DNA of 64,000 nucleotides from Antitrichia curtipendula (taxonomy: Eukaryota; Streptophyta; Bryopsida; Hypnales; Leucodontaceae). The position numbers were made by a program, and so were the translations under genes. The stretch spans positions 2,356,001 to 2,420,000 of the forward strand of contig OX579633.1 of the NCBI GenBank assembly GCA_951230915.1, given 5' to 3'. Position 1 is the first letter of the stretch, and each line of letters opens with the position of its first letter. This document shows positions 62,001-64,000 of this stretch, piece after piece. A model generated the notes under the pieces. It was given only the letters and a program-made list of their open reading frames with translations, made no database searches and was not told where the DNA came from.

Positions 62001-62759
62001 TTTGGAAACACATTGTTTTGTTCTAGTAGTTGCGATTATTAAACTCTTCCACTTCCTATAGCTCGAATAAGTATTTATTTTTTTCAATTTAATTTGGGCA
62101 ACATTGAATTCATCATTGAACTTTAGATTCATGAAGGCTAGCCTTGCTTCTTCTTTTATATTAATTAAAAGAGCAAGAGATAAATCATTTGGAGGAATTT
62201 CCATTAATAAATGAATTCAAGGGTCATCTTTCTAGTCATCTTTTTAATTTTTGTAATCTTTAGCACTCTTTGAGTCCTTATTTTTAGCAAAAGGATTGAG
62301 TTGGTCATTATTCAATTGGACGAAAGGCTAGGACGCTAGGTTGCAATTATATCATCAAAGCCTTAGTTTGATTGATTAGTATTATATTTCTAAGAGTTTG
62401 ACCATATAGTTTTTCCTCTTCCAACTCAATCAATAGAACAAAACAATCTGTTTCCAAGTAAAATTGGAAAATTGTACTAAAATTGTAAGTAAAATAAGTA
62501 AAATAAGTAAAATTGTACTCTCCAAGATACAAGTTTACTTAACTTTCTATAAAATCATTTGTGCATGTTCTATTTCTTATTGTTACCAGATTTCTTTGGC
62601 TAGAAGTTTGTGGCATGCATTTATAAGTCTATTTATGCTATTTTTTTGGTTCTTACTAATTGGTATTGACAACAGTATTGAATTTTTTTTTGTGAAGTTA
62701 AAAAAACTATTTTTTGAGTTGAAACCTACTTGTAATCATTAGAGTATGACATACTTTCC
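62001..62759. other. Intergenic, no gene seen
   Basis: AT-rich sequence. A short AAGTAAAAT triplet repeat lies at 62487-62516. No motif-bearing frame on either strand. Confidence 0.5.
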
Positions 62760-63691
62760 TTAACCCTTAAAGTTCCATGACTATGTTTTCACCGAAAATG
62801 CTCAAGAATTGCCATTTTTAGGAAAAATATCAAATTTTTGAAAAAAAATTAGGTTTGACACATGTAACCATAGGATCTTGTAGTATGTTGACTTGAGAAC
62901 ATGTGGTAAAATATTCAGAAATTTCCACCACATGGATTGCAAGGTCTAAGTAGTCAAATTCACTGTAATCATTTTCTTGGCTCTGCAAAAAAACTAGGCA
63001 GCTGCACTTCACAAGCTCACTTTTCTAAAAAAAAAGGTCCAGAATGGTGGTTCTTCTTTAGGTTCTTTTTCCTAGAGAAGTTGTCTCCATGCTTTAAAAT
63101 TTTCACATCATTTGGAGTTGTACAACATATAGGAAAAAAATAGTAAATAGAAAGAAATAGAGAATGATTCAAAATACAAAATTGTTAAGAATTTAGATAT
63201 GGAATTGAAAAATGCCAATCCCAATGGCTGAAATGTTGTAATAAACAATCTAAATCCTATGATTTTATTTTTTTCAAAAAATATTGAAAATTGAGTAAGA
63301 TAAAGGACTTCAAAGTTTATTTTAGAGTAGAGAATCCATAACTACCCACAAACTAAAACTCCCTATAACTTTTGACTCATTGGTCAAAATGGAATGATTC
63401 AAAGCTTTCCACACATATAGAACTCTTGAAAACCAGTTTCAAATTATTGTTTTTGATAAAAGTGATTTTTTCTAACCTGCCCGGATTGCCTAGATGGGAA
63501 AAACAACACCATATTAGGCCATAACTTTTGACTCGTATTTCCAAATGTCATGAAGTTTAGTGCATGTGAAAGATATTCTTTGCGCACAACCTTCTATTAA
63601 AATCAGCCAAAAATATGAAAATCTCCAATCACAGGGACCTGCCTAAATTTCTACAATGCCAAAAAACGCTTGTTGGTCTTTTAAGGATTAA
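62760..63691 (-). mobile_element. TTAA-flanked TIR element, copy G (inverted partner of B)
   Basis: A 932-base element from TTAACCCTTAAAGTTCCATG to TTGGTCTTTTAAGGATTAA, TTAA at both ends. Along its length it is the reverse complement of copy B (8908-9840). For example, TTGCAATCCA..GTGGTGGAAATTTCTGAA and GTCATGAAGTTTAGTGCATG are shared. There is no transposase. It is the closest relative of B among the copies, judged by eye. Confidence 0.8.
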
Positions 63692-64000
63692 TCATTAGTC
63701 GTTTCAAGATATTTATACTACATGGTGACATTGTGCAAGATTCTAGAATATAACATATTCTTAAATGTCACAATTAGGTGTGATGGCATTTAATATTGTA
63801 CATGTTAAAGCGTATGCCGTAAAATTTTGAAAAAAATTTACAATGCATGTCCATTGCCAAGGCTGAATGAGTTACTTATTGTGGTAGGCATTATACGGTC
63901 GGCACATCCATCCTTGATTCTTAGAATGATCCACAATCAAAAAAGTCATAAATCAATTTTGAACCAAGAATCACCTAGCTTTTCCAAAAGTCCAAATTAT
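63692..64000. other. Window end, nothing recognised
   Basis: AT-rich sequence without frames, repeats or terminal motifs that could be supported. Confidence 0.4.

Overview
The window is nuclear DNA of a land plant. The base is AT-rich, roughly 30% GC by eye, broken by two GC-richer islands at about 12.7-20.8 kb and 32.9-43.4 kb. Each island holds one intact, multi-exon, plant-type gene. Introns are short (about 100-550 bases) with regular GT..AG ends. Compact introns, AT-rich repeat-filled intergenic DNA and a Ty3/Gypsy element of unusual type make a moss or other early-diverging land plant the best guess. This is an inference; no species-specific marker was seen.

Gene 1 (minus strand, 16199 to 12785) was rebuilt from six exons into an uninterrupted protein of about 503 residues. 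It is a SET-domain lysine methyltransferase of the plant SDG40 type, with a C-terminal substrate-binding-like region. Gene 2 (plus strand, 34521 to 42400) was rebuilt from 21 exons into about 801 residues. It is a plant MORC (CRT1-type) GHKL ATPase with all ATP-binding motifs, an S5-like domain, a basic nuclear signal and a C-terminal coiled coil. In both genes every exon junction keeps the reading frame. Both proteins probably belong to methylation or chromatin control, but nothing shows that they work together.

Most of the rest is mobile DNA. A family of TTAA-flanked elements with short terminal inverted repeats occurs at least seven times (2.1, 8.9, 10.4, 21.7, 29.1, 56.4 and 62.8 kb). They are usually about 930 bases long and contain no transposase, so they look like non-autonomous piggyBac-like elements. 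Also present are a 564-base MITE with a perfect 8-base target duplication (671-1234), a 1.15 kb CACTA-type element with a 3-base target duplication (25983-27131), and a decayed Ty3/Gypsy retrotransposon on the minus strand (about 48.6-54.7 kb) with gag, protease and reverse transcriptase but no integrase. Diverged LTR relatives lie at 55.4-57.8 and about 60.2-61.1 kb. The first 2.1 kb carries about 20 copies of a near-palindromic ACAATTTGT motif, like the subterminal repeats of DNA transposons.

The least explained parts are four. The GC-rich stretch at 16.3-20.8 kb has a telo-box and exon-like pieces but no recognisable protein. Broken coding-like stretches lie at 23.97-24.33, 31.3-32.7 and 54.7-55.2 kb. 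A degenerate module of about 60-70 bases (CATAACTTTTG ... GAAAGCTAA) occurs both as tandem arrays in the LTRs and inside the unrelated TTAA elements. No tRNA, rRNA, CRISPR or bacterial-type operon was seen.
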